A DNA stretch of 64,000 nucleotides from Echiichthys vipera (taxonomy: Eukaryota > Chordata > Actinopteri > Perciformes > Trachinidae): NCBI GenBank assembly GCA_963691815.1, contig OY829645.1, positions 40,604,094 to 40,668,093 on the forward strand. Direction: 5' to 3'. Both the position numbers and the translations under genes were made by a program. Positions 42,189 to 53,521 of the stretch are shown piece after piece. The notes below the pieces were generated by a model, which worked only from the letters and a program-made list of their open reading frames with translations, ran no database searches and had not been told where the DNA came from. The stretch's first letter is position 1; every line of letters begins with the position of its first letter.

Positions 42189-44715
42189 GAAATGATCCAG
42201 TGATCAAAACCCATTTAGAAAGCCAGCAAGTTGATAAACATTGTCTTAATCATGATCTCTGATTGGGACTTTGTTTATCATGTTCATTAGCAATATTAGC
42301 ATCTTAGCATGCCAACATTTGCTAAATAGCACTAAATAAAAAGCACAGCTAAGGCTAATGGGAATAGTTTGACATGACTGACTGATTTTTGACTGTAACA
42401 TAAAAGGTGCTTTCAATTTTGCTTTTGTGTCTCTCCCCTCGCACTTGAATTATACTTGCTCCTCATTCTTTCTAACAAAGATGCAGGAGAGAGATGAAAG
42501 GACGGCATGTAAGGAGTAACTGAATGGCACATCTTTGCAGCATGAGAGACCAGCCAATTATCTATGCGTCATCTGACTGTGTGTGTGGTGAGGAACAGAA
42601 ATGATGGGTTCAGACTTCATTCACCGCCTCAGTCCCTTCCCAATCCTGATGACGCACAGCTCTTTAGGAAACATTTTATTATATGTACATTTTTTACACA
42701 CACCATGGCAGATGAATATTTAATATAGGAGTGAAAAATCTGATGCAATGAACCACTATAGGAGCATGTGAAAAATAATGTATTACCTTCTAGCCATTCA
42801 TCTATCAATTCTTCAATGAATTAAACTAACGCATGTTTTGCAGAGCTCAATACTGCCTGCTGAAGTGATTCTGCAGGTTGAATGATGATGTCAGTTAAAG
42901 GTAGACATTATCCATATAACATTCAAAGGGCTGCATGAACATATGGGGTAAAAATGCACATTTTACAAGTACGAGCCAAAGTAACTTTGTCTATCATCCC
43001 CCACAGGAGATGAAATTGCTGCACCAAGACCAAACATTGCAATGAAAGATCAAATAAAAACAAACAAAAACATAATATGTTCTCATGGATCTCTAGGAGC
43101 AATTTTAAGGCAAGCCAGCATGCGAACAGAAATGCACAGAAGCAATTAGTTTACACACATAAAAACCCCAACAACTAAACTGGAAGAACAGAACATTCAG
43201 ATAATTGCCCAAACAAACAAAATAACTGCCAGGGTATTTTGACAAGTAATTGGACTCTCACTTTACCTATGAGACAAAATGCGCTTAAGAATAAAAAGTG
43301 AAATGGTCTTCTGGCAAAATGGTTTTCAGTATTCATTCATAACTATAGAGCATGTATTAATTATATTATAATATTGATTATATATATATTTTAAGTTGAA
43401 AAAACTGGAGAATTTTGGTGTTATTTCTGTTCCCATTGGTGGTCTTTCCGATCCACAGTGTGCCCTTTATAGAATATTATTAATATTTCAGAAATACTGG
43501 ATGCTTATTTTACAGTAAAATCAGACCAGCTGATCAGACCAGTCTGATTCATAGGATTTGGCTGTCCATATCAGATGCATGTAGATACGCCTGTTTCTCC
43601 ACTTCAAGCTCCTCTGGAAGCCTGCTTGTCTTGTCTGAGACACATTTAAGGGATTAGAAAAAACATCATCGATGATGGGTGTCTGTGAAAGGTTTTGAAT
43701 TTAGGAGCATGGGCACAAGAAAGCATAAAATAATTATGGTCAATGGAAAGACCCTAGTCTAACCTTAGGAACCTTGAATATCCAATAGAAAAATACCTAT
43801 AATAAAAGTCAAGTGCCCCCAAGTTTGAGCTGAGGGGCAGAGTGGCTGTGTCGACTGGTTACAGTGGGACAGAGTGGCTGGGTGTACTGGTTACATTGTG
43901 TGTTGAGAATGAATGAGCATAATGAAGCTTGGTGCACCTAGCACAGTGTTTCATTTCTATTTATTCTTGCTTTTTGTGTAATTGGCTGAGTTTTGTCTTT
44001 TTTCCGGTTGGTTCTAGTGATGGTACACAGAGTAAGGCAGTTGTATATTTATAATCAATATGTGCAGACTGCAGAGTTTTAACAGTAATATTCTATTTCT
44101 CTTTCCATCCTTGCAGATTGTTAATGCTGCTCCAAGACACACCATCAACACACCACATCAAACCTATTCCTTTTTAAATGGTAATTTCAGCAAGAAAAAA
44201 GGCAGGCTCCTGGGGGAATGGTTTGAAATGATTTGAACAACACTTCAAATCAAGCGCCATGAAAGAGCCGAACTGTCTTCTGTGTTTTGTTACTTGTCAA
44301 AGATGATTCACATTAATTCTGAACCTTGCAAAGATTGAATAATAATGAATGTGCTGGGCAGAAAACTACAGATGATAAACAATGGACAAAATGTATTGAC
44401 ATCTACAGAAAGAATATATAGAAGTGTATACTGTTTCTTAGAAAGCAGTGTGACTGAGGTTATACATGTATGATGGTAAGTGGGTTGAGAGTGGCCTCTA
44501 GCGCCGTCTACTGGCCGGATGGTATCGTAACATCTCTCTTTACACAATTAATGAAGAAGTCTATCAACTCAATAAATATATCGTTGGCTATTATATAACA
44601 AGTCTTTTGAACATGAAAATATGGGCCGAAGTTCACATTTGGAATATCACATGTGATGTGTATCTCACACAGGTTTAACATGTCAACATATTACACAAAG
44701 ACACTGGTACACTGA
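42189..44715. other. Intergenic DNA, no gene seen
   Basis: No transposon termini or coding motifs recognised. A short imperfect duplication (GGGGCAGAGTGGCTG...GGTTACA / GGGACAGAGTGGCTG...GGTTACA) is at 43,841-43,897. Confidence 0.5.
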
Positions 44716-44724
44716 AATAATCTC

Positions 44725-45235
44725 TCCACCTGGTCCTGGGTCTGCCCCGAGGCCTCCTCTCAGCTTGACGTGCCTGGGAGGCGCCCAGGGGGCATCCTTA
44801 CTAGATGCCCGAACCACCTCAACTGGCTCCTTTCAACTCAAGGGAGCAGCGGCTCTACTCCGATTTCCTGGATGGATGGCTGAATTTCTCACCTCATCTC
44901 TAAGGGAGACTCCAGCCACCATCCTGAGAAAACCTATTTCGGCCACTTGTACCCGCGACCTTGTTCTTTCGGTCATGCAGCTTTCATGACCATAGGTGAG
45001 GGTAGGAACGAAGATTGACCGGTAGATCGAGAGCTTTGCCTTCCGGCTCAGCTCTCTTTTCGTCACAACGGTGCGGTAGAGCGACTGCAACACCGCCCCC
45101 GCTGCTCAGATTCTCCGGCCAAACTCGCGCTCCATCGTCCCCTCACTCTTGAACATGATCCCAAGGTACTTGAACTCCTTCACTTAGGGTAAGGACTCCT
45201 CAGTGTCCAACCTATTTCCTGTCATTCTCGGTGCA
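44725..45235 (-). pseudogene. Rex3-like (RTE) LINE reverse transcriptase fragment
   Basis: The 86-residue minus-strand frame from 45,093 reads KRELSRKAKLSIYRSIFVPT, LTYGHESCMTERTRSRVQVA and GFLRMVAGVSLRDEVRNS, the thumb region of RTE/Rex3-type RT in its usual order. Upstream on the same strand, near 45,160-45,100, the reading ILEPKYLGIMF-like part is frame-broken. The 3' part near 44,750 resembles the linker before the C-terminus. It meets Gypsy sequence at about 45,240. Confidence 0.82.
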
Positions 45236-45239
45236 CATA

Positions 45240-45811
45240 GTGTTTGCGTCTCAAGGGTTTCCGTATATTGGATCTGTCCCTAGTGTGCAGACCTTCTCTG
45301 CCCTGTGAACCTTCTGGCACCGCTGCCCCCTCTGCGATCTGTTGTTCTTTTTCAGAGGAAGGTTCTGGATACCAGTCTCTGTCTAGAGTGGTATGTTCTC
45401 CTATTGGTAATATGTCAAGCTTTTCTGGCACAAGCCGGGTGTTCCTTCAGTTCCTACGGTATGTCTTTCCATTTATCAAAACTACATAGGGACGTTCACT
45501 GAGTTGGTCTATGCACATTCCCAGGGTCCACCGTGTGTTGTTCCTTGGGGTGAAGAAGGACTCTCACCATCTGACCTTGGATGAGTGTCAATCATAGTTC
45601 CCTTTCACTGTCTGTCCCCTTGCCCGCCTACTTTCAGTGAAGTTCTGCACCACTTTGGGCTTTAGTTGTGTGTCCCTGATGGGCAGGAGTGTGCATGTCC
45701 ATCGGGACATGAGTCTTGGCCCTAGGGAGCTACCAAGTCCTTCTGTAGGAGTGTTCCTCCATGCCAGAACAGCTTTCCATGGGTCACTTCCCTTCAGGGA
45801 TGCCTTTTTGA
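45240..45811 (-). pseudogene. Ty3/Gypsy integrase C-terminal remnant
   Basis: On the minus strand, across frames, the reading contains DPWKAVLAWRNTPTEGLGSS with a following RLMSRW and TLLPI (about 45,780-45,690), then a GQMVRV segment near 45,590, and SERPYVVLINGKTYRRN near 45,500-45,450. These are the 'RNTP..G.SP..RLM.R.....LP', 'G..VRV' and 'Y.V...G..YRRN' parts that end Gypsy pol. At least two frameshifts and stops are present. It is unrelated in position to the plus-strand Gypsy at 34-37 kb. Confidence 0.7.
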
Positions 45812-47470
45812 GGATAGAATAGAATAGAATAGAAATACTTTATTGATCCAAAGCCTGTAAATTGCAGTGTAACAGCAGCATTTCACAGAGACACATCAAA
45901 ACAGTAATATAGAAATACAATATAAAAGATACGTAAATAATAAAATGTATAAGTAAGCAGACTTATTGTAGTGCAAATGTAAACATTCAATACAAAAGTG
46001 GGAAAGGATCAGAGTGACAATAAGCTAACATTATCAAATCAAACTAAAGCTAACATAAAATAATCAAACAATAACTAAATGTTATGAGTGCAACAGACAT
46101 TGTGGTTAAGCGTGGGTATATACAATATACAACAATACGCACCGTGCAGTTTAGCAGCATATTGAAATAACATAAGTACAAACTAAATAAGTGATAAGGA
46201 GCGATAAGTGATATCAGTGTTAAAATGTAGCAGCATTTCTTACAGAACTAAGTTACAGTAAAATACAGTAAAGTGTAGCAGTATTTCTTACTGAAGTAAG
46301 TTACAGTACAACTAAATAAAGGGCTGCAGTGATGATATCAAGTGATATAAAGTGACAAGGACACAGTGAGATGAATTAAACAGTTTCCGGCGTTCAGTGT
46401 TACGCCGGAGGAGAATGAGTCTGTGGCTGAAGGTGCTTCTGCTGGAGGTCAGCAGATGGTGGAGAGGGTGAGTGTTTTTGTCCAGGATGCTGTGCAGTTT
46501 AGACAGCATCCTCCTCTCTGACACCACCACCAAAGAGTCCAGTGTGACCCCCAGGATGGAGCCAGCCTCCCTGATGATCTTACTGATCCTCTTGGCGTCT
46601 GCTGCCCTCAGTCTGCTGCCCCAGCACACAACAACAAAGAAGATGGCACTGGCTACCACCGACTGATAGAACATCCTCAGCATGGTGTTACATACGTTGA
46701 ATGACCGGTGTCTCCTCAGGAAATAGAGACGACTCTGGACCTTCTTGTAAACAGCCTCAGTGTTCTTGGACCAGTCCAGTTTGTTGTCCAGGTATACCCC
46801 AAGGTATTTGTAATCCTGGACAACATCCACAGTCACGCCGATGATGGAGATGGGTGTGGGGGAAGATTTACTCCTGTGGAAATCCACCACTATCTCCTTA
46901 GTCTTGGTGGCGTTTAGAATCAGGTGATTAGCTGCACACCAGTCGACAAAGGAGTCCACAACGCCCCTGTACTCCTCCTCCTTCCCCTCACTGACACAGC
47001 CAACAATTGCAGAATCGTCAACAAACTTCTGCAGATGGCAGGACTCAGAGAGGAGCTGAAAGTCTGAGGTGTACAGGGTGAAAAGTAAAGGGGGAAAGAA
47101 CAGTTCCATGTGGGGCTCCAGTGCTGCTGACCACAGTGTCAGAGACTTCGTCCTGCAGTTTGACATACTGTGGTCGAACCATCAAGTAATCCGTAATCCA
47201 GGAAACCAGGGGAGGGTCCACCTGCACTGCCGTCAGCTTACTTCCCAGCAGAGCAAGCTGGATGGTAATGAACGCACTGGAGAAGTCCATGAACAAGATT
47301 CTCACAGTGGTTCGCGGTCTGTCCAGGTGGGCGCAAGCACGGTGGAGCAGGAAGATGATAGCATCCTCCACACCTAGTCTGCAAACTGTAGAGCGTCCAG
47401 TGATGAGCTGACCAGGGGCCGAAGAAGTGACAGGACCAGCCTCTCCAGGGGCTTCATCAGGTGCGACGCC
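45812..47470 (-). mobile_element. LINE with a hybrid 3' end
   Basis: The body (45,990-47,470) matches the LINE type at 21.1-24.7 kb and 54.1 kb. The last ~175 bases (45,812-45,986) instead match the tail of the LINE at 58,013, including TTGCAGTGTAACAGCAGCAT and the GAATA-type terminal repeat. The 5' end at ~47,470 is truncated within RT. Confidence 0.78.
46312..47371 (-). pseudogene. LINE RT fragment (284-residue frame plus upstream frame)
   Basis: The upstream frame 47,371-47,045 carries MDFSSAFITIQLALLGSKL (catalytic Asp in VDF/MDF) and SSTGAPHGTVLSPF (PQG changed to PHG). The downstream frame 47,166-46,312 is open for 284 codons: LYTSDFQLLSESCHLQKFVD, DSAIVGCVSEGKEEEY (FADD changed to FVDD, both Asp kept), ILNATKTKEIVVDFHR, the DYKYLGVYLDNKLDWSKNTE block, CNTMLRMFYQSVVASAIFF and the ILDKNTHPLHHLL C-terminus. 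It extends past the usual end into UTR. A frameshift near 47,070-47,110 separates the two. Confidence 0.85.
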
Positions 47471-47474
47471 ATTT

Positions 47475-47650
47475 GTTCTGTTACCTCTGCTAAGGAAATT
47501 CTGTTTTTGGTTTGTATGTTGCTGGCATTAAAGAAAAACTACTTGGGCGATCTTCATAAAACTTGGTGGATGGGTGTAGCGTGCTCCAACAAATAAGCCA
47601 ATTACATTTTGGAGGGTATCTGAATCCTGTTTTTTTTTTTTTGGTTAACA
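47475..47650. repeat. Dispersed repeat fragment (ACTACTTGGGCGATC... type)
   Basis: The reading 'ACCTCTGCTAAGGA...AAAACTACTTGG.CGATCTTCATAAAACTTGGTGGA' resembles a non-coding repeat commonly met in fish DNA. No terminal repeats are visible and no second copy exists in this window, so this is a recollection-based call. Confidence 0.35.
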
Positions 47651-49130
47651 TTGCAAGATAGAGCATTTGGGGGTCTCTGTGCCCTTCTTTTTTCTTTCAT
47701 TTTATAATTTAAATTTTTATTATTTTCTGAAAAGCTTGGTACCTGGCATACATATTAGTTTCCCGATTTTCAGCTCAAATGGAAGATTTCTTTAAATATA
47801 TATTTAAAAAATAATAATATAAGTAATACTAATTATAATAATAAAGGAGTAAGCCCAGAAATAAAAAAAATAAATACATTAATAACAAAAAAGGGAAACA
47901 TCTCACTCATATATTGAGTCCCACTACAGGATCCCGCAATCACAGAGAAGATTTTTTCAATTTTAATGTTACCCCAGAATCAGTTTGATGATCACTTATT
48001 ATACTTAGCATACATTTTCGAGTCACTGGCTTTCCCATCAATGCCTGCCTGAACTCGAGTCGCACAGAGGACCACAGAGGACGCTGAACAACTCATACAG
48101 TTCCTTTACTTTTATTGAACAGGATGGTATAGGTTTTGGTATAGGTTGATAACCTTGAAGAAACAAAACAGCATTACAATTAAATCAGTGAATCAATGCA
48201 GTCAATAACAAAAATGTCTGCAATATCAATTGTTCAATTAATGTTAATTCTGTAGATCATAATTAACCATCAAGCTGGATTTAAGTGATTTTATCACTGT
48301 CAAATCATTTTAGCCAATCCATACAATTCCAATTACATGTCGACTTAAACTTTGCTAACTTAAATTAAATATATTTATCGCACCCACAATGTTTAAATGA
48401 TAGTATTTCTACTCTTAACAGGTTTATACATTTAACTAATTTATGCAGTTTAACCACCTGTGAAATTACTTTTAATTCAATTTTTCAACTAAAAATCTGA
48501 TTTAAATCAAACTTCCACCATATCCCATACCAATCAATCCAAATCTAGTCAAATATATCCAGCAAACAAACACATTTTACAATATCTTGTCAAAATGTCT
48601 GAAATCTTGTCTGAAATGTCATAAATGTATCAACAAATGTAACCTGCGATACAAACAATGCCCCTAACAAATGTGCTATTAAACACACATTTGCTAAAGG
48701 TTTGTCAAAAGAACAATTTCATTAATCAGAATACATACCAATGTCATCTCTGCAGTCATCTAAGCATTAATCCGTGCTTCTCTCTGGCTTGTCCTAACAG
48801 GAAAGAACAAAGGGAGCTTGCCTGCCCAGGTGATAATACTAATCAGAGCCACTGTGCCTCTCTCGCACTTCCTCAATCTGCATGCCACCAATTGTGCTAA
48901 GTCTAATCTCACTGTCGCCCTCTGGTGATATTTAAATTAGTCTAAGCAAACCAAATATATGAAAAGAAAGCAAATAAACAGACCATACACACATGACTTC
49001 ACATACATTTATAAGATGCATCTTTCAACCATCGAACTTACCCATTACTTCAATCTGGGAACTGTTTGTCCTTCCAGCGTCTTAAAATAACTCGGCAAAC
49101 TGTCATCACAATAATAACAGAAAATATACA
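47651..49130. other. Intergenic DNA, no gene seen
   Basis: T-runs, A+T-rich sequence and short ORFs without motifs. Nothing recognised. Confidence 0.5.
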
Positions 49131-49310
49131 TATGGTAAATGGTAAATGGACTTGTACTTATATAGCGCCTTTCTAGTCTGCTGACTACTCAAGGCGCTTT
49201 CACAGTGTTTGTCATATTCAACCATTCACACAGACAATCACACTGATGGCGGTGGACATCTACAGATGCGCAGCACGGGGAGCAATTTGGGGTTCAGTGT
49301 CTTAGGTTAC
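49131..49310. repeat. Dispersed repeat (GGTAAATGGACTTGTACTTATATAGCGCC type)
   Basis: ATGGTAAATGGTAAATGGAC begins a stretch with TATATAGCGCCTTTCTAGTC, CTCAAGGCGCTTTCACAG, ATTCACACAGACAATCACAC and GGGGTTCAGTGTCTTAGG. I recognise this order as a frequent non-coding fish repeat. It is present once in this window. Confidence 0.55.
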
Positions 49311-50350
49311 ACCTATTTAGAATTCCCATTTTCCTTCAACGTTAACTCTTTCCTTTCTTTTACAGGTCAGGAAATACTTTCAATGACACAATCAGGTCAT
49401 AGTGGACCACAATCATTTCCAATAACATTAAAAAAAATATGAATATGACACTTCCAGATCAAGTTTACACTCCAAATGTAAGTTCAAGTGCTTCAGTTCG
49501 ATTCAGTTCAGTTCAAACTCAATTCTGATACTCCTACCGCTCTGGTAGCGAGTCACCATTCGCAGAGGACTTAAGCGTTAACTCTTGCCAGAAAGAAAAA
49601 GTACAACATGGTAAAAATGAAAAATAAAATCAACACAAAGCTCATCAAAACCGGTGTGGCTTAGTTCACATCAAATCCCTGTCAGTTCCAGACCAGGCAA
49701 GTAGTGTTTTTTCAACTGCCAAATACACTTTTTCACTCCTTTTTCTGCTTATTAATCACCACTCGTTCCCTCCGATTTCCTCCTCTGCTTTTTCCCTCCA
49801 TTCTCTGCTGCAGCGTCACTGACGTGCTGCGTCGCTAGTCCCTTGAAGGGCAGCAATATGACTTTACTTTAATTTAACTACTCTGATTAATTAATTTACA
49901 TTAAATTAATCACTTTTGACTTTTCGACGTATTTATGCAGCTACTTAAACTACTTATTCTTATTCATGCCATGGGTTACAAACATATTTCTGAACCAAAC
50001 CAACTACTCAATATGACCAGTACATAACCAGACTCCATTCCTAAATCCAGTGAAGGAAGGTTCCTACTTGAGTTTTGCACTTCCAATACAAACTATTGTT
50101 CATCAGTTTCATACTGTGGAGCCTCGATGGTGTGTGATTGTTCCTGTGATATGGTATATTGTGTGAGCTCTCCATTTGTATACTGATGTACAGGAAAGAA
50201 GAAGAGGCAGGGAATAGTGGTGGAGAAAAATCCTGTTTTGACCCTTCTTCACTCGTGCCCACCTTTTATTGTATTTATTTCTTCAAACCATGGACCAAAG
50301 CTTTTAACCATCAGGCCTGTGGTTATGTGTCCCAGGGTGACGGATCCCCA
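49311..50350. other. Intergenic DNA, no gene seen
   Basis: No recognised features; small ORFs without motifs. Confidence 0.5.
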
Positions 50351-50367
50351 GCTCAATCTATGACATA

Positions 50368-51563
50368 ATGGCCGTGTGCAAGTCCTGTCTCCCCACCCTC
50401 TCAAAACTTAGGGAGAACGTCTCTAGCCTGAAGACTGACCTCAGGGAGAGGGATAAAAACCTCCTGGATCTCTCCACTGTCGCCACGACCTAGGCAAAGC
50501 TCGTCACCCATCTTAGGGCTTCCGGCACTGGTGATCGGACCATGACGGTGTCAGGGCCAGGCAGGAATGAGGACTCGGAGGTTCACGGATCAAAACTGAA
50601 TTTATTAACTTAACGACGAGAAACGTGGCACACAACAAAGTACAAAATAAAGACGCTCCGTCCAGGAGGAAAAAACAAAAAGCAAAGTGAACAAAATAAT
50701 TAATTAAACAAGGACGCTCCAACCAGGAGGGAAAAACGAGAATTCAAAAAACGCTACACTTACTTTGACAAAACAAGAAATACTATCAGCAGAACATGGA
50801 AACAATAAACTCGGAGGCTTGAACAAGACTGTGGAAACAAAACGCTGGATACATTCAACACACGGTACGAAATAATCTGGCACGGAACAGGGGGGAAGAC
50901 ACAGACTTTTTACACATGAGGGAAGGGGAACCACAGGTGGAAACAATCAGGAATCAGGGAATGACATCAGACCGGTGACACAAGAGGAAGGGCAAGTGAC
51001 CTGGAACGAGAGGAGAGTTATCTTTCAAAAGAAACAGGAAATGCACAAGACAAAAACCCAAAGACATGACAGACCTCACTGCGGTGTGACAGACGGCCGC
51101 TGACAACATCACCCTGCCGTGGACTGGGTCCATCACCAGCGGATCTCCAGCACCAGCACTCACCAAGTCCCGCTGGCACCACCAGGGAGCCAAGCTCAAG
51201 TCTTCTGCAACCCTCACCTCCTGCCTTCGCCCCACGGAGTGGCAGTGCTCCATCAGCTCGGCCTCCACGCTCGTCCTGCAGGCCGGTACCAACGATTTAA
51301 AGAACTGCCAGTCCGAGGTCCTCAAGCAGGACTTCAGGTACATGCTGAACCGCCTGCTACACATGGGTGTTTTGGTGACATCGCATCCGCCAGCTGCACC
51401 TGGAGCTTAAATGATACTGCCTGGGGAAAAGTATTCCATTTGTGGACAACTTTACGGCTTTTTTTTAAAAAACGATGACCTGCACCCTAACCAGGAGGGG
51501 TCAAGACTTTTATCTGCCAACATTGACCTGACTTTCCGGTCCTGCACCTCCACCACCTCCTGA
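50368..51563 (+). pseudogene. LINE ORF1 with SGNH esterase-like domain, interrupted
   Basis: Starting at the ATG of MAVCKSCLPTLSKLRENVSS, a coiled-coil-like N-terminus (LRENVSSLKTDLRERDKNLL) runs to the solo LTR at 50,549. After it the reading resumes with ADNITLPWTGSITSG, then LVLQAGTNDLKNCQSEVLKQ, where GTND matches esterase block III, and near the end DDLHPNQEGSRLLSANI, which holds the catalytic-type D..H. CR1/L2-group LINEs are known to carry such esterase-like ORF1 proteins. There is a frame break in the middle (51,360-51,420) and a stop at 51,561. Confidence 0.7.
50549..51091. repeat. Solo LTR with 5-bp target-site duplication
   Basis: The 543-bp insert begins TGTCAGGGCCAGGC and ends GCGGTGTGACA, so it has TG...CA ends with inverted TGTCA/TGACA. 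GACGG is present at 50,544-50,548 and again at 51,092-51,096, a 5-bp direct duplication typical of LTR element integration. Removing the insert joins the LINE ORF1 reading. No internal pol sequence remains, as expected after LTR-LTR recombination. The orientation and parent family are not known. Confidence 0.85.
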
Positions 51564-51839
51564 CAACAACCTAGTGTTGGGATCAGGATGCAGAGTCACA
51601 GTTTAATACACCTCTCTGCGCTGCCCTTACCACAGACACACAGGAAGCAGATTTGCAGTCTTACACACCTCTCTGCGCTCCCTGTGGAACACTTTCCAGC
51701 TCAGTATCCTATGAAATCGTTTTGTGCCTCACGGTCATCTAAATAAATGAAATCAAATATTAACAGAAGAAGAGCTATACCGCAAAAACTTGATACAAAC
51801 CAACACCAAATCTGCGAAAAATGCAACAAAATAAAAAAA
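51564..51839. other. ORF1-ORF2 linker of the LINE
   Basis: No coding motif. It lies between ORF1 and the endonuclease of the same element and contains a poly-A-like A-rich end (near 51,820). Confidence 0.5.
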
Positions 51840-52545
51840 AGGTCTTTTAAACATCAGATCTCTGTCATCTAAAGCTGTATTAGTAAATAATCTGATATCA
51901 GATAACCAAATTGATTTATTCTGTCTGATTGAAACCTGTTTGTGTCATGAAGAATATGTTAGCCTAAATAAATTCACTCCTCCAAGTCATATTAATACTC
52001 ATATTCCTCGAGGCAGTGGCCGAGGAGGAGGCGTTGCAGCTATTTATGACTCAGGCCTATTAATCAACCTTAAACCTAAACAAAACTATAATTAATTTGA
52101 AAGTCTTGTTCCTAGTCTTTCACATTCAACCTGGAAAACTGTGCAGCAAATTAAACTTAAAGTGTACCGTGCTCCTGGTCCTTACTCTAAATTTCTATCT
52201 GATTCTCAGAGTTTCTGTCAAATGTAGTCCTTAAATCTGATAAAGTAATCATTGTAGGAGATTTTAATATTCACGTGGACGTTGACTATAATTGCCTTAG
52301 TACTGCGTTTATCCCTCGATTAGATTCGATTGGTTTTAGTCAGAGTGTACATAAACCTACTCACTGTTTCAATCACACCATCGACCTTGTTTTGGCTTAT
52401 GGTGTGGAAATCAATGACTTAATAGTCTTTCCACAGAATCCTATTTTATCAGACCATTATTTAATAACTTTTGAATTCATATTACAGGACTACTCACCTC
52501 TGGGCAAAGGTTTCTACACTAGATGTTTATCCGATGCTGTAACTT
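51840..52545 (+). pseudogene. LINE endonuclease domain remnant
   Basis: The plus strand reads LLNIRSLSSKAVLVNNLISD, FCLIETCL (catalytic Glu), GGGVAAIYDSGL and, after a frameshifted middle, IVGDFNIHVDVDYN at about 52,254 (G-D-F-N box), then DLVLAYGVEI and ILSDHYLITFEF (S-D-H box). That is the order of apurinic-type LINE endonucleases, which nick target DNA to prime copying. One TAA follows near 52,093, and the RT domain that should come next is gone. Confidence 0.8.
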
Positions 52546-52884
52546 AATTTAAGGACAGCATCAGGGTTTACGAGCCCTTAGCTATGTTGTTATTTTTAAG
52601 CTGATTTTGTTCTGTTTAATGATGCTGCTATAGACCTAGTCTGCTGGGGGATAATACTTTTCCTGATACTCTGAGCATTTATCCTGTCAGTCTGTATCAT
52701 TCATGTCTCATCAATGCATGTTACTAATTCAACTCCATGTTTGCCACCATAATTATTATCATTGCCATGTTCTGTCACTCTAGCTGTGTCTGTTTCTTGC
52801 AGTTCTGCTTTGCTTTTCTGTATTAAGTGCCATAACTTGTAAGTCATATTCACATTGCTTTAGCTATCACTATAGTCACTGTTA

Positions 52885-53222
52885 CTTTGAATTCAATTTA
52901 ATTCAATTCAATTTTATTTATGGTGACAAATCATAACAAAAGTTATCTCAGGACACTTTACAGAGTAGGTCAAGACCACACTCTATGACTTATTTATGAT
53001 TTACATAGACCCAACAATTCCCCTATAGAGTACAATGGCAACGAAAACCTTCCCTACAACAGGCAGGAACGTCCGACAGACCCAGCTCTGTGGAGGACGG
53101 ACATCTGTCTTGACTGGTTGAGGAGGAAGAAAAGGAGAGAGCAAGAGAGAAAAAAGTGGATGGAGAGAGACAAAGACAGAAACAAAGAATGAGACAGACA
53201 CACTTCCAGTTACTATAATAAT
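52885..53222 (-). mobile_element. Inverted LINE 3' UTR fragment nested in a LINE 3' UTR
   Basis: The minus strand matches the 3' UTR at 41.95-42.18 kb, ending in the inverted GAATT tail (ATTCAATTTAATTCAATTC at 52,890-52,915), then AACTTTTGTTATGATTTG, CACTCTATGACTTATTTATG and the PVKTDVRPPQSWV reading. It sits inside the plus-strand copy of the same UTR, so the two can pair. Confidence 0.8.
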
Positions 53223-53521
53223 ATCTATAGTATTGTTAATATGACTTATATGTTATGTGGTTGCTTGCATCTCTGGAAGTGTGTCTGCCTGTCTGTCTTT
53301 GTGTCTGTCTTTGTCTTTCTCTGTCCATCTTTTCTCTCTTTCTCGCTCCTTTTCTTCCTCCCCAACCGGTAAAGACAGATGTCTTCCTGTTATAGGGAAG
53401 GTTTTCGTTTCCACCGTATGAATAAATAAATGCGTCATAGAGTGTGGTCTATACCTACTCTATAAAGTGTTCTGAGATAACTTTTTGTTATGATTTGGCA
53501 CTATAAATAAAATTGAAATTC

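Larger units (their letters stand above)
50360..53520 (+). mobile_element. L2/CR1-like LINE with ORF1, endonuclease and 3' UTR; RT deleted
   Basis: On the plus strand the order is ORF1 (50,368-51,563, split by a solo LTR), a short A-rich linker, an endonuclease (51,840-52,545), then a direct jump to the 3' UTR also found at 41.4-42.2 kb, ending ...CTATAAATAAAATTG near 53,515. The whole RT domain is missing. The 3' UTR is broken by a minus-strand copy of the same UTR at 52,885-53,222. Confidence 0.75.

Noticed and set aside
51119..51478. 119-codon ORF with a different reading of ORF1
   Set aside because: The SGNH-like GTND and DLHPN residues are in other frames of the same stretch, so this ORF is a shadow.
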